64,000 bases of DNA from Candidatus Sphingomonas phytovorans. Its GTDB lineage: Bacteria; Pseudomonadota; Alphaproteobacteria; Sphingomonadales; Sphingomonadaceae. The stretch lies in contig CP119314.1 of NCBI GenBank assembly GCA_029202385.1, positions 1,428,501-1,492,500 of the forward strand, in the 5' to 3' direction. Numbering within the stretch: position 1 is the first letter of the stretch; each line of letters begins with the position of its first letter. Below the pieces are notes generated by a model. It was given only the letters and a program-made list of their open reading frames with translations, ran no database searches and was not told where the DNA came from. Below, in pieces: positions 28,520-36,894 of the stretch. The position numbers were made by a program, and so were the translations under genes.

Positions 28520-28550
28520 CCGCCTCTCGACCGGAGAGGCGGACCTTTTT
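28520..28550 (+). terminator. Rho-independent terminator of TonB receptor gene
   Basis: A perfect 9-bp stem CCGCCTCTC / GAGAGGCGG with a 5-nt loop is followed within 4 nt by TTTTT (28546-28550), 12 bp after the receptor stop: a canonical intrinsic terminator. Confidence 0.85.
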
Positions 28551-28660
28551 AGCGTTTCGCCAGGCTCTCACTGATTCAGTGCCGTTCGGGAAGTCGTCAG
28601 CATGGGAACACGCCCGCGCTACCCACGGCCTCCGCCCATGTGGCATTACAAGGTGGATAT

Positions 28661-30574
28661 ATGCTGCGGAATATAGGGTTCGTCAGCCTCGCCCTGCTCC
28701 CGGCCTCCGCGCTCGCGCAGGATCGTACGGACTGGCCGACCTATGGCCATGACAAGGGCGCGATGCGCCACTCGCCGCTCGACCAGATCACGCCCGCCAA
28801 TGTGAACGACCTGCGGATCGCCTGGGTCTACCGGATGAAACCCGCCAATACCGAGGCTGCCACTGACGCGGGCGAGACCGCCCGCCGCGCAGCCGAAGGG
28901 GCGGGCGCGCAGCGCGCCTCGCAGTTCGCCGGTTCGGAGATGACGCCGTTGGTCGTGGGCAACCGCATGTATATTTCCACGCCCTATTCTCGCGTAGCCG
29001 CGCTCGATGCGACCACCGGCAAGGAAATCTGGGTCCGCGAGATTCCCGGCCCCGGCCAGCCATCTTTGCGCGGCGTCGAATATTGGCCCGGCGATGGCAT
29101 GGCCGGGCCTCGCCTCTTCTTCGGGACGCGCGATGGCCGGCTGATCGGCCTCGATGCGGCAACCGGCGCCTATGCCCCAGGCTTCGGCGAGAACGGCGTC
29201 GTCAACCTGAAGACCGACGAGATCATGAACGGGTCCCCGGCCGCGCCCTATGGCATGACGACCCCGCCGATCGTCTATCGCAACCTGATCATCACCGGCT
29301 CCTCGGTGCAGGAAAATCCGGCGCTCGGCGCGCGCGGCGACGTCCGCGCCTGGGATGCCCGCACCGGCAAGCTCGTCTGGACCTTTCACACCGTGCCTCG
29401 CAAGGGTGAGTCCGGCTATGATACATGGGCACCCGGCAGCACGGAAAAGCGATCTGGCGTCAATGTCTGGGGCTTCATGAGCCTCGATGCGAAGCGCGGC
29501 ATCGTCTATCTGCCGATCGGCGCGCCGGCGCATGATCGCTATGGCGGCGACCGGCATGGCGACAACCTGTTCAGCAGCGCGCTGGTCGCGGCCGATGCCG
29601 CCACCGGCAAGTATCTCTGGCACTTCCAGGTCGTGCATCACGACATCTGGGACATCGACCTTGAATCGGCGCCATTGCTGTTCGATGCCAAGGTCAGCGG
29701 CAAGACAGTCCCTGCCGTCGCGGTCGTCGCCAAGAATGCGCTGCTGTTCATGCTCGACCGGGTCACCGGCAAGCCGATCCATCCGGTCGAGGAGCGCCCG
29801 ATCCCCGCCAGCACCGTGCCGGGCGAGCTTGCTGCGCCAACCCAGCCCTTCCCGATCACCCCGCCCCTCGCCCGCACCACCTTCTCGATCGAGAAGGACA
29901 TCGCCGATGTCACGCCCGAGCTGAAAAGCTGGTGCGAGAACTGGATCAGGAACAACAACATGGCGGAGGGAGTCCAGTACCAGCCGATGCTGCCGGGCCG
30001 CCCGCTGATCGTCTTCCCGGGCACCGAGGGCGGTTCCAACTGGGGCGGCGCGACCTTCGATCCGAAGACCGGCTGGCTCTTCGTCAACACCAGCAATTTC
30101 GGCCAGGTCACGACCCTGGTGAAGACCGACGGACCAGTCGCCTGGATGCCGGGCGGCATCGGCGGACGATTCCAGCAACCCGGCACCGGCCTGATGTGCC
30201 AGCGCCCGCCCTGGGGCCAGCTCAGCGCAGTCGATACCGCGACCGGCAGGATCGTCTGGCAAAGCACGCTCGGCGTGACCGACAGCCTGCCCGAGGGCCT
30301 GCGCAACACGGGCCGCCACGGCACCGGCGGGGCGATCACCACCGCGGGCGGCCTGATCTTCATCGGCTCGACCGACGACTCGCGCTTCCGCGCCTTCGAG
30401 ACGAAGACGGGGAAGGAAATATGGGCCCACAGGCTCGAAGCCTCGGCCCATGCCACGCCGATTTCCTATCGTGGCGCCGACGGACGCCAATATGTCGCCG
30501 TGGTCTCGACCGGCGGCAGCTACCACAACAGCCCCCGGACAAGTGACGCACTGACCGCGTTCGCGCTGCCCTGA
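28661..30574 (+). CDS. PQQ-dependent dehydrogenase (glucose/alcohol type, no haem domain)
   Basis: A periplasmic quinoprotein of 637 residues. The signal peptide MLRNIGFVSLALLPASALAQ precedes DWPTYGHDKGAMRHSPLDQI, the standard opening of the eight-bladed family. Further marks: AATGKYLWHFQVVHHDIWDI, a D, then PLLFD (family motif WHfQxvHHDlWDyD), GTEGGSNWGGATFDPKTGWL and GTGGAITTAGGLIFIGSTDD. It has neither an N-terminal membrane domain nor a C-terminal cytochrome c domain, so electrons must go to a separate acceptor. ATG 28661 has AAGGTGG upstream; an in-frame GTG at 28640 is less likely. The substrate cannot be told; sugar or alcohol. Confidence 0.9.
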   Translation: MLRNIGFVSLALLPASALAQDRTDWPTYGHDKGAMRHSPLDQITPANVNDLRIAWVYRMKPANTEAATDAGETARRAAEGAGAQRASQFAGSEMTPLVVGNRMYISTPYSRVAALDATTGKEIWVREIPGPGQPSLRGVEYWPGDGMAGPRLFFGTRDGRLIGLDAATGAYAPGFGENGVVNLKTDEIMNGSPAAPYGMTTPPIVYRNLIITGSSVQENPALGARGDVRAWDARTGKLVWTFHTVPRKGESGYDTWAPGSTEKRSGVNVWGFMSLDAKRGIVYLPIGAPAHDRYGGDRHGDNLFSSALVAADAATGKYLWHFQVVHHDIWDIDLESAPLLFDAKVSGKTVPAVAVVAKNALLFMLDRVTGKPIHPVEERPIPASTVPGELAAPTQPFPITPPLARTTFSIEKDIADVTPELKSWCENWIRNNNMAEGVQYQPMLPGRPLIVFPGTEGGSNWGGATFDPKTGWLFVNTSNFGQVTTLVKTDGPVAWMPGGIGGRFQQPGTGLMCQRPPWGQLSAVDTATGRIVWQSTLGVTDSLPEGLRNTGRHGTGGAITTAGGLIFIGSTDDSRFRAFETKTGKEIWAHRLEASAHATPISYRGADGRQYVAVVSTGGSYHNSPRTSDALTAFALP

Positions 30575-30734
30575 GACCTGCCCGACGCGTGGGTCTCCAG
30601 CGACAACGCGGCAGCTTCTTTCACCAAGCCGGTTCGCTTCCTCCCAGACGTGCGAGCGTGACGACCATCACGCGCATGCCATGCCTTTTCGCGCCATCCT
30701 GCCCATCATCGAACATGAGAGGTGGAGGTGTGAC

Positions 30735-31193
30735 ATGACATTGCGCGGCACGCTCAGGATCAACAATGCGCCAGGTCTCGCGGACGCTGGTAACGGCGGC
30801 ACGACCCAACGGGATTCCTATCTGGGCCAATTGACCAAGCTCTTCCCGGTTGAGGTGGTTTCCATCTATCCTGCCGGCATCATCCTCCTGAAAGCCGTGG
30901 AGGTGAAGACATGGTGGTTCGCATGGCTCTGCGTGGTCGGCATCATCCTGTTCCGCAGCATCGCGACCACATCGAAGGATGGCGGCAGCGCGCAATATGT
31001 CGCGGTCGGCGTCGCGCTCATATCCTTCCTGCTCTGGGTCGTGGTCCTGGGCGGGTGGTTCCTGCCGAACGCCGCCCCTCCATCGGAAAAGACAATCGCG
31101 ATCGCGACGGCGATCAGCCTTGTCTGGACCTGGCTGGCACCGCTTGTCGTCGCCCGGTTCGAACCGACGGCAACATCAGGAGCAGCCCGATGA
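30735..31193 (+). CDS. Unknown four-helix membrane protein
   Basis: 152 residues, from ATG 30735 with a strong GGAGG ribosome binding site; upstream ATG 30681 in frame lacks one. A polar N-terminus (about 45 residues) is followed by four hydrophobic segments: FPVEVVSIYPAGIILLKAV, TWWFAWLCVVGIILF, YVAVGVALISFLLWVVVLGG and IATAISLVWTWLAPLVVARF. I do not recognise the family. It is preceded by 160 bp with no gene and followed by 181 bp containing a small GTCGC-AAAAA-GCGAC hairpin (31327-31341). Confidence 0.65.
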   Translation: MTLRGTLRINNAPGLADAGNGGTTQRDSYLGQLTKLFPVEVVSIYPAGIILLKAVEVKTWWFAWLCVVGIILFRSIATTSKDGGSAQYVAVGVALISFLLWVVVLGGWFLPNAAPPSEKTIAIATAISLVWTWLAPLVVARFEPTATSGAAR

Positions 31194-31374
31194 TCGTCCG
31201 TATTCACCGCTTTGGGCCGGAGGCGTGATCCGACAGACGGAGGCGTTAAGATGCATCCGAAAACCGTTGAATTCCTTGCCTACTGTCTTGCCCCTGTAAC
31301 AGGACGCGCGTATCAGTTGAGAATAAGTCGCAAAAAGCGACAGCGCAATAAAGGGGTCTCAGGAAGGATGTACC

Positions 31375-31782
31375 ATGAGCTTCGCCCCAGCCGCGCCCGC
31401 TACCCCCGCCCAATCCGTTACCTCGGCGATTCTTGAAGCGGTCCGAAGCTGGCGCATCGCGCGCGACACGGGCAATTCGATTCAGCCCGCGCTCTACGCT
31501 CCCCTGGAAACGCGCGGCTATGGCCTGCTGGCTCCGGTCCTCGATGGCCTGCTGACCCTGTTCGAGGCAGCCTCGCGCCGGCGCTTCGATGCGGGCGCCC
31601 CATCGGACAGCGCCATCACCGGTGACGAACACCGCCTGCTCGACCTGCTGGAAGGCGATGACATCGTACCGCCTGCCGACCAGTTCAGGCCGGACCTCGT
31701 ATCGGCAATGCGAGTCGCGGTGCGGTCGGCCCGCGTCATGCTCCAATCGATGATCCGACCGGAGATCGCGGCAACGGCGTGA
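31375..31782 (+). CDS. Hypothetical protein (135 aa)
   Basis: A soluble, mostly helical protein with an AGGAAGG ribosome binding site before ATG 31375. The first 15 residues are Ala/Pro-rich; SAILEAVRSWRIARDTGNSI and LYAPLETRGYGLLAPVLDGL form the core, and the C-terminus (DLVSAMRVAVRSARVMLQSM) is an amphipathic helix. No domain recognised. It has normal codon use and is probably real because of the clean start and strong third-position GC. Confidence 0.6.
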   Translation: MSFAPAAPATPAQSVTSAILEAVRSWRIARDTGNSIQPALYAPLETRGYGLLAPVLDGLLTLFEAASRRRFDAGAPSDSAITGDEHRLLDLLEGDDIVPPADQFRPDLVSAMRVAVRSARVMLQSMIRPEIAATA

Positions 31783-31877
31783 TCCTCCCGTCGTTCGCGC
31801 GTGCATCCCCGCGCTATTTCCTATAGGATTCGACATGGAGCGGCGCGACAGCCGCCGATATCGAACGGGAGACATGC

Positions 31878-32627
31878 ATGCGGGCCATCGCCACCTTCAG
31901 CCTGATCGGCGCGCTTGCGCTGTCCACCGGGCAGGTTTCAGCGCAGACCTCAACGGGGTCCTCCGCGCCGACGGCGCCCGCGAGGCCGCCGGTCGGCCAG
32001 GGAGAGAATGGCGATTGGGCATTCATCGGCCGTTACCGCGAGGCCAATCACCCATTGCTTGCCGCCGCCGATCCAAAGCGCGTGGTGTTCATGGGCGATT
32101 CCATCACTCAAGGCTGGGCTGAGCAGCCCTTCGTCAAGGGCAACGCCCATTTCGTCGGGCGCGGCATTTCAGGCCAGACGACGCCACAGATGCTCGTCCG
32201 CTTCCGCAGCGATGTCGTCGCGCTGAAGCCGGCGGTCGTCCACATCATGGGCGGCACCAACGATGTCGCGCAGAATACCGGCCCGACGACGCCCGAGGAG
32301 ACGGAGGGCTATATCACCGGCATGGTCGAGATCGCGCGCGCCAATGGCATCAGGGTGGTCCTCGCCTCGATCCCGCCAGCGCTCGATTTTCCGTGGCGCA
32401 AGGACCTCTCGCCCGGTCCCAAGATCAAGGCGCTCAACGCCTGGCTGAAGGATTATGCCGCGCGGAAGCACCTTGTCTATGTCGATTACTGGCCGGCCAT
32501 CGCCACTCCGGAAGGCGGGATGAAGCCAGGTTATTCGCACGACGGCGTCCATCCCAACGCGGACGCCTTCGCCGCGATGGCGCCGCTTGCGCAGGCAGCG
32601 ATCGACAAGGCGATGCGGGGTAAATAG
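31878..32627 (+). CDS. Secreted GDSL/SGNH-family hydrolase
   Basis: A 249-residue esterase with a signal peptide (MRAIATFSLIGALALSTGQV...SAQ). All SGNH blocks are visible: VVFMGDSITQGW (nucleophile Ser, block I), FVGRGISGQTTPQML (Gly, block II), VVHIMGGTNDVAQNTG (Asn, block III) and YSHDGVHPNADAFAAM (Asp and His, block V). Such enzymes deacetylate xylan or other glycans or cleave lipid esters. Its stop is 8 bp from a stranded 3' fragment of the CE15 esterase gene, suggesting the two esterase genes were once tail-to-tail neighbours, consistent with hemicellulose processing. Confidence 0.9.
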   Translation: MRAIATFSLIGALALSTGQVSAQTSTGSSAPTAPARPPVGQGENGDWAFIGRYREANHPLLAAADPKRVVFMGDSITQGWAEQPFVKGNAHFVGRGISGQTTPQMLVRFRSDVVALKPAVVHIMGGTNDVAQNTGPTTPEETEGYITGMVEIARANGIRVVLASIPPALDFPWRKDLSPGPKIKALNAWLKDYAARKHLVYVDYWPAIATPEGGMKPGYSHDGVHPNADAFAAMAPLAQAAIDKAMRGK

Positions 32628-32630
32628 CCT

Positions 32631-32735
32631 CCTTCCTAGGGCGCCTTCCAGCCGATCTGCCGGTCGGCCCAGGCGATGAAATATTTCATGTTCGGCGCAT
32701 CGGTATGCCCGCCGTCATGCTGGCGCCAGGCAAGC
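32631..32735. repeat. 105-bp direct repeat, copy A
   Basis: Matches 35248-35352 in the same orientation with two mismatches over 105 bp (32639 G versus C, and C versus T in the ttcggYgcat stretch), offset exactly 2617 bp with no gaps. Copy B is the 3' end of the CE15 esterase gene plus 5 bp beyond its stop. Confidence 0.95.
32636..32735 (-). pseudogene. 3' stub of a CE15 glucuronoyl-esterase-like gene
   Basis: On the minus strand copy A still encodes the last 33 residues of the esterase (LAWRQHDGGHTDAPNMKYFI, AWADRQIGWKAP) and its TAG stop. Upstream of 32735 the homology ends abruptly; the frame stays open for about 28 more codons without a start codon (reading ...HEITVERPCREVVGRFHGTK) before a stop, so it is not a functional gene. 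It could be the trace of a tandem duplicate or of an insertion that duplicated its target. The stretch 32736-33083 contains no other gene I can support. Confidence 0.75.
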
Positions 32736-33083
32736 CGCTTCGTCCCATGGAAACGCCCGACGACCTCACGGCAAGGACGCTCTACGGTAATCTCGTGGTC
32801 CTTGCGATCGCCACGGGTCTATGCGCATTACGCGCATCTTCGCCAAGGTAGCGTGATCGTGCGGCCCGGTGAGCGTGTCCGGCGCGGCTGGCGGCGACCC
32901 CGGCACCATGTCGCAACGCGATCCCGCTTGATGGCGACATCGTCGGATTCCCCTCGACACGTTAGCCGGGCAGCAGATTCGGCCGTCATGATCGGGATCG
33001 CGGTGGCCTCGGATCATTCAGCCTTCCTTTTCGTTTCCGACACAGGTTACGCATCGTTCGATCGCCCCTTTGAAAGTCCGCTG

Positions 33084-33944
33084 ATGTCATTGCTCAAGAA
33101 GCTGTTCGGCGCTCCCCCACCACAGGACCGGATGCTGACCTATCCGGACTACGTCCGCCGCTATGCCGCCCTCGTCGAGAGACACTGTCCCGCCAATACC
33201 GTCGAAGTCCATGTCGGTGCCAGTGCGACCGAATCCTGGGTGATCTGGACGATGCCGAAAGGCACCCGGGCGACCCAGTATTTCGGCAACTGGTATGCGC
33301 GCTATCGGAACGGCGAAGCCGGGATCGACGCCCTGATGGCGGCGCAACTGGAAGAGGCTCGGTTCAACGACGATCTGGGCGAGACGACGGATCCCGCCAG
33401 GATATTCCCGGTAATGAAGCCGGCGACATGGGCCGGCTCTGCCAAGCGCCAGATGGATGGCGCAGGGCTCGATGCCGCCGATGCCTCGTTCATCACGAGC
33501 CCGTTCTGCGGCGATATGGTCGTCGCCTACGCGATCGATACGGGCGACACCATGGAGTACATCACCCGAAAGACGCTTTCGGCGATGCGCCTGGACGAAG
33601 CGGCTCTTCATGAGCGCGCCATCGCCAATCTGACCGCCATGCTCCCCGCATTGAAAATCGAGGGCAGCGATGGGCGCTACGCCGCGCGACTGGATCGCAA
33701 TTACGATGCGTCGATGCTGCTGATCCTGCCGCAGTGGCGAGGCGGACTGGCGCTTGAAGGACCGATCTGCATTGCCATGCCGGCGCGCGATGAGGTCATG
33801 CTGTGCGCCGCCGACGATCGCGACGGGCGAGAGTCGCTCGCGGCCATCGCCGCGGAGATTGCCAGTGTATCGGCCTATTCGCTTTCCCGGCACCTGTATC
33901 GGTGGACATCGGACGATGGCTTCTCGATCGCCGATGCGCGCTGA
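33084..33944 (+). CDS. DUF1444 (YtpQ/UPF0354-like) protein
   Basis: 286 residues from ATG 33084 (MSLLKKLFGA). TYPDYVRRYAALVERHCPAN is the usual N-terminal motif; the C-terminal section has LHERAIANLTAMLPALKIEG, NYDASMLLILPQWRGGLALE and CIAMPARDEVMLCAADD, the ordered DUF1444 blocks (A-x-x-N-L..., DxSLLL, PxRDxLLf). Function unknown; the domain occurs widely in bacteria. The frame is open upstream to 32676, but this would run through the antisense esterase stub and is rejected. First gene of the repeat-flanked block. Confidence 0.72.
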   Translation: MSLLKKLFGAPPPQDRMLTYPDYVRRYAALVERHCPANTVEVHVGASATESWVIWTMPKGTRATQYFGNWYARYRNGEAGIDALMAAQLEEARFNDDLGETTDPARIFPVMKPATWAGSAKRQMDGAGLDAADASFITSPFCGDMVVAYAIDTGDTMEYITRKTLSAMRLDEAALHERAIANLTAMLPALKIEGSDGRYAARLDRNYDASMLLILPQWRGGLALEGPICIAMPARDEVMLCAADDRDGRESLAAIAAEIASVSAYSLSRHLYRWTSDDGFSIADAR

Positions 33945-33957
33945 GCCGCAACGCCGC

Positions 33958-34386
33958 ATGGCTCATGCACGCCATGCCATCCTCGTGGCGGCACTGTCAT
34001 GGTCTGCCCACCCCGCCCTGGCCGGGAATGGCCGGCGGGACGCGACCGCTGCGGCGCTCGATCACTGTCTGGCCGATCCGGCCCATGCATCCACCGGAGA
34101 TCAGACGGCCTGCGAGACGCGCGCCGCCGGGGACTATGATCGGCGGATGAACGTCGCATACGCCGCCCTTCTTCGGAAACTCCCGCCGGATGCCGCCCGC
34201 AAGCTGCGCGACGCCCAGCGTGCATGGCTGGCCTATCGGAATGCCGAGGCCGGCGCGCGCGAGGCGATCTACGCGACGCGGCAGGGCACGATGTTTGTAC
34301 CGCTGGAAAGCGACGACGCGGTCGTCATCGTCGGCGATCGCGCGCGTCTGCTGGAGCGCTACGTGCGGGCAATGGCGGTTGAGTAA
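33958..34386 (+). CDS. LprI-domain (DUF1311) secreted protein
   Basis: 142 residues with a signal peptide (HAILVAALSWSAHPALAGNG). The LprI/DUF1311 motif is clear: LDHCLADP...GDQTACETRAAGDYDRRMN followed by YAALLRKLPPDAARKLRDAQ and RAWLAYRNAEAGAREA (the QRaWlxyRdaec hallmark with the two N-terminal cysteines). In Mycobacterium LprI inhibits lysozyme; elsewhere the role is unclear. An upstream in-frame ATG (33934) overlapping the DUF1444 stop is possible, implying coupling of the two genes. Confidence 0.82.
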   Translation: MAHARHAILVAALSWSAHPALAGNGRRDATAAALDHCLADPAHASTGDQTACETRAAGDYDRRMNVAYAALLRKLPPDAARKLRDAQRAWLAYRNAEAGAREAIYATRQGTMFVPLESDDAVVIVGDRARLLERYVRAMAVE

Positions 34387-34445
34387 GAGCTCTCGACACG
34401 CCGTTCCGTTGCCGGAGATCGTGTCTCATGCCGAGCCCTACAACG

Positions 34446-34973
34446 ATGACCACGGACGTACCTAGGAGCCGAATGAACGCCATACTGCTTGGTCGTCCGC
34501 CGTTCGTGTTGCGCCGCCGTCGAGTTACGGAGATATCGTTCGCGATCGCTGGCGCCGTCGTGATGATCGCGGGCCTGGCTTTCGCGACCCGGGAGCATTT
34601 CCGTTTTGTTGGCCTGCTGCTGGGTGGGGTCGGCCTGTTCGTATTTCTGTTCGGCATTCTTCAGGTCGTGCGGCCTACGAAGCTGATGCTGGAGCCGGCC
34701 GGTCTGCACTACAGCATTCTGGGGATCCATCGATTCTGGCCGTGGCAAACCGTTTCCAGCTTCCGAGTGGCACATATCCGCAGTGGCAAGGCCATTGTGT
34801 TCGACGTCGCGTATCCGGACAGGTCAGGCACTTTCGCCATCCCAGCCTTTTTCTCGATGCGCCCCGGTCCGCTCGCCGATCTATTGAACGACGCTCGATC
34901 GCAATGGATCGACGAAAATTATACGCGCGGCGCTCATGCGTCTGCTGTCGGAGCATCACCAAGCGTCGATTAG
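34446..34973 (+). CDS. Membrane protein with PH-like domain
   Basis: A protein of about 175 residues; ATG 34446 or 34473 are candidate starts, neither with a strong ribosome binding site. Two membrane helices (ISFAIAGAVVMIAGLAF and FVGLLLGGVGLFVFLFGILQ) are followed by a beta-rich C-terminal domain (TKLMLEPAGLHYSILGIHRF, WPWQTVSSFRVAHI) that resembles bacterial PH-like (bPH/STM3941-type) domains. Function unknown. Codon use is less GC3-rich than the flanking esterase genes. Last gene of the repeat-flanked block. Confidence 0.6.
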   Translation: MTTDVPRSRMNAILLGRPPFVLRRRRVTEISFAIAGAVVMIAGLAFATREHFRFVGLLLGGVGLFVFLFGILQVVRPTKLMLEPAGLHYSILGIHRFWPWQTVSSFRVAHIRSGKAIVFDVAYPDRSGTFAIPAFFSMRPGPLADLLNDARSQWIDENYTRGAHASAVGASPSVD

Positions 34974-35091
34974 CTGTCTCAGCCAGGGAACCCACCGGGA
35001 CTGCCTGAGCGCAGCCGAGGCCGCCGTCATCCATAGACATCAGTTTTCCCGATTTCCTTTCCCGGAACCGACTGTTGGAGATGGAGAAACG

Positions 35092-35111
35092 GGAACGCTA
35101 AATAGCGTTCC
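35092..35111. repeat. Perfect 20-bp inverted repeat GGAACGCTA-AA-TAGCGTTCC
   Basis: Nine-bp perfect arms with a 2-nt centre, in the 274-bp non-coding stretch (34974-35247) before repeat copy B. No T tract follows, so it may be an operator, recombination site or weak terminator. I see no other gene in this stretch. Confidence 0.6.
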
Positions 35112-35247
35112 GAGCAACCGGTTTCAGGACGACAGTGCGGGCGGCGAAAAATCCTAATTTGAGCGCGACTGGTGACCGGTAGCTGTGGCAGCGGCCCGCG
35201 CCGCCACCGGGCATGCGCGTTAAGTTAGCGCCTATGGGAAATGGCCC

Positions 35248-35352
35248 CCTTCCTACGGCGCCTTCCAGCCGATCTGCCGGTCGGCCCAGGCGATGAAATA
35301 TTTCATGTTCGGTGCATCGGTATGCCCGCCGTCATGCTGGCGCCAGGCAAGC
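35248..35352. repeat. 105-bp direct repeat, copy B (3' end of CE15 esterase gene)
   Basis: Partner of 32631-32735, 103 of 105 positions identical. It comprises the final 33 codons and stop of the intact esterase gene and 5 bp downstream. Confidence 0.95.
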
Positions 35353-36785
35353 TGGCCGTCGAGCATGTCGGTCAGCACCGGCGGCATCCGGGCAGTGCGA
35401 TAGTCGTTGCCGACGCCGAGGTCCCTCGCGCCGAGCAGCGTCCACACCTGCCCCGCCGCGACGGTCGCCATATAGCTCCCCTGCTGGTCGAGCCAGTTGG
35501 CGTCGCCCTTCTCCGGCACGCCATAGCTGATGAAGGTCGGCCGTGGCGCGCACAATGCGATCAACTCATGCGAATCCACCGGGATGTCGCCTGCGTTCCT
35601 GCGGCCGAAGCTTGCCTGCGATGCACCGTATTTCAGGAAATTGCCCGCCATCCAGTGATAGCCGCCTGTCCCGGTGAGATTCTCCACCGCTTCGCCGAAA
35701 TTGCGACGGTGCGGCTTGGCGCCGCCCTCACCCGACGATCCGACGAGCACCATCGCGAAGCGCTGGTCGAAGGCCATGGCGACCAGTGCCGCCTTGCCGT
35801 AGCGCGACACACCCTCGATCCCGACACGCTTCGCATCCACCCCGGGCACGGTCTCGAGATAGTCGAGCGCCCGGCTCGCCCCCCATCCCCAGGCCCGAAG
35901 CGCGCCCCAATCCTCGGGCTTGCGCGGCTGGCCCCTGTTGACGAGGCCGATGATCCCATTGCGCAGTCCCGCGCCATTGTCCGCCTGGATGCTTGCCGTA
36001 TCGACCAGCGCCACGCCCCAGCCGGCCGCGACCAACGCGGAGACACGCTCATCGCTCGGCGGCGCCGGGAAGAAGCTCGGCGGGTTGACGAACATGAAGC
36101 CCGGATGGGCCTGGAACGCGGTGGCCAGTGACGGGTCCCGAGCCACGAGGCTGGCCTTCATCGCGGCGTCGATCCGTGATGCCTCATCGGCGGTCGGCTG
36201 GCTGGGCGCCGGATAGCGCGCCGCGCCGAACATCATCAGCACGGGCACCGGGCGGGTCGTCTCAGCGGGCAGCACCAACGTCACCTTGATGCCGACATCG
36301 ATCGCGGGATGGGCGCTGTTGTCGGCACGGCCGATCAACTGCTTCGCCACCATGCGCTTGCCGGCGATGAATTCAATGTCAGTGCTGGCGACCGACCAGA
36401 CGATCCTGGGCACATTGGCCGGGACACGCCCCACCACCTCGCGCTCGAACGCCTCGACGATCTCCGGCCGGCGCTGCTTCCACCAGCCATCGGCAGTAGT
36501 GACCTTCCCGCCTTTGTTCAGTGTGAGGATCTCGGGCCAGTCGGGAAAGGGGTTCGCCCTGGCTGGATCATAGTTAGCCGGATTGGGTCCGTCCGGCTGC
36601 CCGCTATGCCCGGGACGCAATGCCTTGATGCCAAGCTGGTCCATCATGTTCTGATGGTCCTGCTCGGCGGTCCAGGGCGCTGGCGCTGCCGCCCCCTGCC
36701 GCGACAGGGCGGGGGTCGATCCGGTCACCGCCATGCCGGACAGCATGGCCAGAGCGCAGCACGAGCGCAGCAACGCGAATTTCAT
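35253..36785 (-). CDS. CE15 glucuronoyl-esterase-like secreted hydrolase
   Basis: 510 residues with a signal peptide (LLRSCCALAMLSGMAVTGST...). The alpha/beta-hydrolase core carries the CE15 nucleophile motif RVGIEGVSRYGKAALVAMAF (G-x-S-R-x-G-K) and a C-terminal catalytic His in WRQHDGGHTDAPN; DWPEILTLNKGGKVTTADGW, then WKQRRPEIVEAF, is the usual N-terminal lead-in. CE15 enzymes cleave ester bonds between lignin alcohols and glucuronoxylan. A perfect palindrome lies 39 bp upstream. It sits near a GDSL esterase and TonB/PQQ genes, fitting plant-polymer use. Confidence 0.87.
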   Translation of the reverse strand: MKFALLRSCCALAMLSGMAVTGSTPALSRQGAAAPAPWTAEQDHQNMMDQLGIKALRPGHSGQPDGPNPANYDPARANPFPDWPEILTLNKGGKVTTADGWWKQRRPEIVEAFEREVVGRVPANVPRIVWSVASTDIEFIAGKRMVAKQLIGRADNSAHPAIDVGIKVTLVLPAETTRPVPVLMMFGAARYPAPSQPTADEASRIDAAMKASLVARDPSLATAFQAHPGFMFVNPPSFFPAPPSDERVSALVAAGWGVALVDTASIQADNGAGLRNGIIGLVNRGQPRKPEDWGALRAWGWGASRALDYLETVPGVDAKRVGIEGVSRYGKAALVAMAFDQRFAMVLVGSSGEGGAKPHRRNFGEAVENLTGTGGYHWMAGNFLKYGASQASFGRRNAGDIPVDSHELIALCAPRPTFISYGVPEKGDANWLDQQGSYMATVAAGQVWTLLGARDLGVGNDYRTARMPPVLTDMLDGQLAWRQHDGGHTDAPNMKYFIAWADRQIGWKAP

Positions 36786-36823
36786 GGCATTCCTCTCCCC
36801 GAGCGAGCGCCTGGGCGCCTCAC

Positions 36824-36835
36824 ATCATATATGAT
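36824..36835. promoter_or_regulatory. Palindrome ATCATATATGAT upstream of CE15 gene
   Basis: A perfect 12-bp palindrome followed by ATACGG, 39 bp before the esterase ATG. It could be an operator or a -10-containing promoter element (TATATGATAT). Confidence 0.4.
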
Positions 36836-36894
36836 ATACGGCGAAAGGGTTGTTGCCAATCAGCTTTGTTGGATGCCCCGGACCCGGTCCGGGG

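Noticed and set aside
32676..33944. 422-codon frame as a long DUF1444 protein
   Set aside because: The first 136 codons run through the antisense esterase stub and non-coding sequence; the domain starts at 33084.
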